Shown here: positions 5,094 through 6,017 of the stretch, in pieces | How the letters are laid out: every line of letters starts with the position of its first letter | How positions within the stretch are numbered: position 1 is the first letter of the stretch | Source of the DNA: Verrucomicrobiota bacterium | GTDB taxonomy: Bacteria > Verrucomicrobiota > Verrucomicrobiia > Limisphaerales > UBA1096 | DNA length: 6,017 bases | Direction of reading: 5' to 3' | NCBI GenBank assembly: GCA_003972865.1 | Contig: QOAX01000271.1 | Location: 1 to 6,017, forward strand | The notes under the pieces: generated by a model | Seen by the model: only the letters and a program-made list of their open reading frames with translations | The model's database searches: none | Told to the model about the DNA's origin: nothing | Made by a program: the position numbers and the translations under genes

Positions 5094-5392
5094 GATTGGG
5101 CAAAGTCATTGGCCGCGTGACGTTGAGCCATATGATTCCCGCGTTTGAGGGCGGCCGCTGGCTGGTGGTCAATCCGTACACACGCGACCGATACCAAAAT
5201 GGCGACACGCCGCCGGAAGGCCTGAGCGACGAGCCGAGCCTGGTTGTTTTCGACGCGCTTGGCGGGGACGTTGGCCAAACGATCGGCTTCATCGAGGGCC
5301 GCGAGGCGTCCACCCCGTTTCCCAAGCCGACGCCGGTTGACGCGATCAACGCCGCGCTAGTGGACACCGTGTATCACGCACCCAGAAAATAA
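5090..5392 (+). CDS. Divergent BMC-P pentameric shell protein 3 (EutN/CcmL family)
   Basis: This 100-residue protein begins MRLGKVIGRVTLSHMIPAFE and keeps the EutN/CcmL layout: WLVVNPY (24-30), a middle segment LVVFDALGGDVGQTIGFIEG (51-70) and PVDAINAALVDTVY (82-95). The usual GAG turn at the pentamer pore is replaced by LGGDVGQ, and the first and second strands are separated by a hydrophobic SHMIPAFEGG stretch instead of the VVATRK type. It is therefore the most diverged of the three pentamers, and I assign it to the family from strand pattern, size and position. The start is set by the strong Shine-Dalgarno sequence and by the ATGA overlap with BMC-P 2; an upstream in-frame extension would run through BMC-P 2 coding sequence. 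It probably serves as a specialised vertex or aldolase-contacting pentamer (guess). The aldolase starts nine bases after the stop. Confidence 0.88.
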   Translation: MRLGKVIGRVTLSHMIPAFEGGRWLVVNPYTRDRYQNGDTPPEGLSDEPSLVVFDALGGDVGQTIGFIEGREASTPFPKPTPVDAINAALVDTVYHAPRK

Positions 5393-5401
5393 TTTTATCG
5401 A

Positions 5402-6017
5402 ATGAAAAAAGTTTACAGCGCCAGGGACATTGACGAACTGCACCGGAGGGGAGGCTTGGGGAATATCCCCTCCGACGCCATCCTGACACCGTCGGCCCGC
5501 GACCGGATGAAGGAACTCGGAGTGGCCAAGCGCAACGGCAGCCCGGCCAAGGGCGGGAGCAGCGACGGCGGCATCGACCAAACCGTCCGCGCCAACAGCC
5601 CGAAGGCCGACCTCGAACGCCTGTTCAACTGCCCAACCGTGAACGAGCTCAAGGAGCAAATCTGCGAAGTCGGCCGGCGGCTCTGGCAACGGGCTTACGT
5701 CGATGGCAACGGCGGCAACCTGTCGATCCGCCTCACCGAGGATGTTGTGCTCTGCACACCGACGCTCGTGTCGAAGGGCTTCATGAAGCCGGAGGACCTC
5801 TGCCTCGTGGACCTCGACGGCAACCAGTTGGCCGGCGTGAAAAAGCGCACCAGCGAAATTTTGATGCACCTCTCGATCATGAAGGCGCAGCCCAAGGCCC
5901 GCGCCGTGTCGCACGCGCACCCGCCGTCCGCCACCGGCTTCGCCGTGGCCGGTGTGACGCCGCCGACCTGCATGATCCCGGAGATCGAGGTGTTCATCGG
6001 CCGTGTGCCAATCGCTT
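5402..6017 (+). CDS. Class II sugar-phosphate aldolase (fuculose/rhamnulose-1-phosphate type), partial, with N-terminal extension
   Basis: The gene runs off the right edge after 205 codons. The zinc-dependent class II aldolase/adducin domain starts at about residue 80: GNGGNLSIR (102-110), CTPTLVSKGFMKPEDL (118-133), then E152 in TSE and H171/H173 in HAH, equivalent to the catalytic glutamate and two zinc-binding histidines of FucA. The third histidine lies beyond the window. The enzyme should cleave L-fuculose-1-phosphate or L-rhamnulose-1-phosphate to DHAP and L-lactaldehyde, feeding the aldehyde dehydrogenase upstream. The first 80 residues are absent from E. coli FucA: a helical VYSARDIDELHRRGG stretch, ILTPSARDRMKELGV (27-41), and a Gly/Ser-rich linker (45-58). 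This may direct the enzyme to the shell. The ATG at 5402 has no Shine-Dalgarno sequence; it follows the short gap TTTTATCGA. Which of the two sugar phosphates is preferred cannot be told. Confidence 0.92.
   Translation, partial: MKKVYSARDIDELHRRGGLGNIPSDAILTPSARDRMKELGVAKRNGSPAKGGSSDGGIDQTVRANSPKADLERLFNCPTVNELKEQICEVGRRLWQRAYVDGNGGNLSIRLTEDVVLCTPTLVSKGFMKPEDLCLVDLDGNQLAGVKKRTSEILMHLSIMKAQPKARAVSHAHPPSATGFAVAGVTPPTCMIPEIEVFIGRVPIA

Larger units (their letters stand above)
641..6017 (+). other. PVM-type bacterial microcompartment operon (partial at both ends)
   Basis: All genes from the PduL tail to the aldolase face the same way, with gaps of at most 50 bases and two near-overlapping joins (4815/4818 and 5090/5093). 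The set is PduL tail, three BMC-H, acetate-kinase homologue, three BMC-P, acylating aldehyde dehydrogenase and class II aldolase. This is the hallmark of the planctomycete/verrucomicrobial microcompartment locus described for L-fucose and L-rhamnose breakdown. No B12-dependent diol dehydratase or ethanolamine lyase is present, which argues against a Pdu or Eut locus. A dehydrogenase for NAD recycling and a regulator would be expected nearby but are not in the window. Confidence 0.85.

Noticed and set aside
2951..5392. The BMC-P genes as carbon-fixation (CcmL/CsoS4) vertex proteins
   Set aside because: No RuBisCO, carbonic anhydrase or CsoS2-like gene is nearby, and the enzymes are aldehyde- and acyl-phosphate-handling ones.

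Overview
This window is most of a bacterial microcompartment (BMC) operon, all on the + strand, of the type known from Planctomycetes and Verrucomicrobia (the PVM or 'PV' BMC, which breaks down L-fucose and L-rhamnose). A foreign-looking fragment is joined to its left end. The host is most likely a GC-rich member of the PVC group, perhaps a verrucomicrobium. The reasons are the gene content, the high GC of the operon, and several genes that start without a Shine-Dalgarno sequence behind short A-rich leaders. The phylum is inferred, not shown directly.

Layout. Positions 1-651 encode the middle of a GlcD/D-lactate-dehydrogenase-type FAD oxidase, cut off at both ends. At about 641-651 it runs into the last 40 codons of a PduL-type phosphotransacylase in another frame (641-763). 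Neither gene is whole, so this is a deletion/recombination junction or an assembly or amplification chimera. From there on the operon is intact and compact: BMC-H shell protein 1 (791-1081), BMC-H 2 (1108-1386), an acetate-kinase homologue (1421-2611), BMC-H 3 (2648-2938), BMC-P pentamer 1 (2951-3274), CoA-acylating aldehyde dehydrogenase (3325-4815), BMC-P 2 (4818-5093), BMC-P 3 (5090-5392), and a class II sugar-phosphate aldolase that runs off the right edge (5402-6017). No gap after the junction exceeds 50 bases, and I see no tRNA, rRNA, CRISPR array or insertion sequence.

How the genes fit together. In the established model for this BMC class, the aldolase splits fuculose-1-phosphate or rhamnulose-1-phosphate into DHAP and lactaldehyde. 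The aldehyde dehydrogenase turns lactaldehyde into its acyl-CoA (lactyl-CoA), PduL turns that into the acyl-phosphate, and the kinase recovers ATP and releases the acid. The shell is built from hexamers (three BMC-H) and pentamers (three BMC-P). No trimeric BMC-T protein lies in the window. The NAD-recycling dehydrogenase and the regulator usually found with such loci are not in the window either.

The points most worth a second look are the junction at 641-651, the kinase with changed residues at positions normally used for catalysis, a Cys-Gly-Cys-His motif in the linker of the aldehyde dehydrogenase, an N-terminal extension on the aldolase that may be a targeting segment, and two kinds of translation start signal within one operon.
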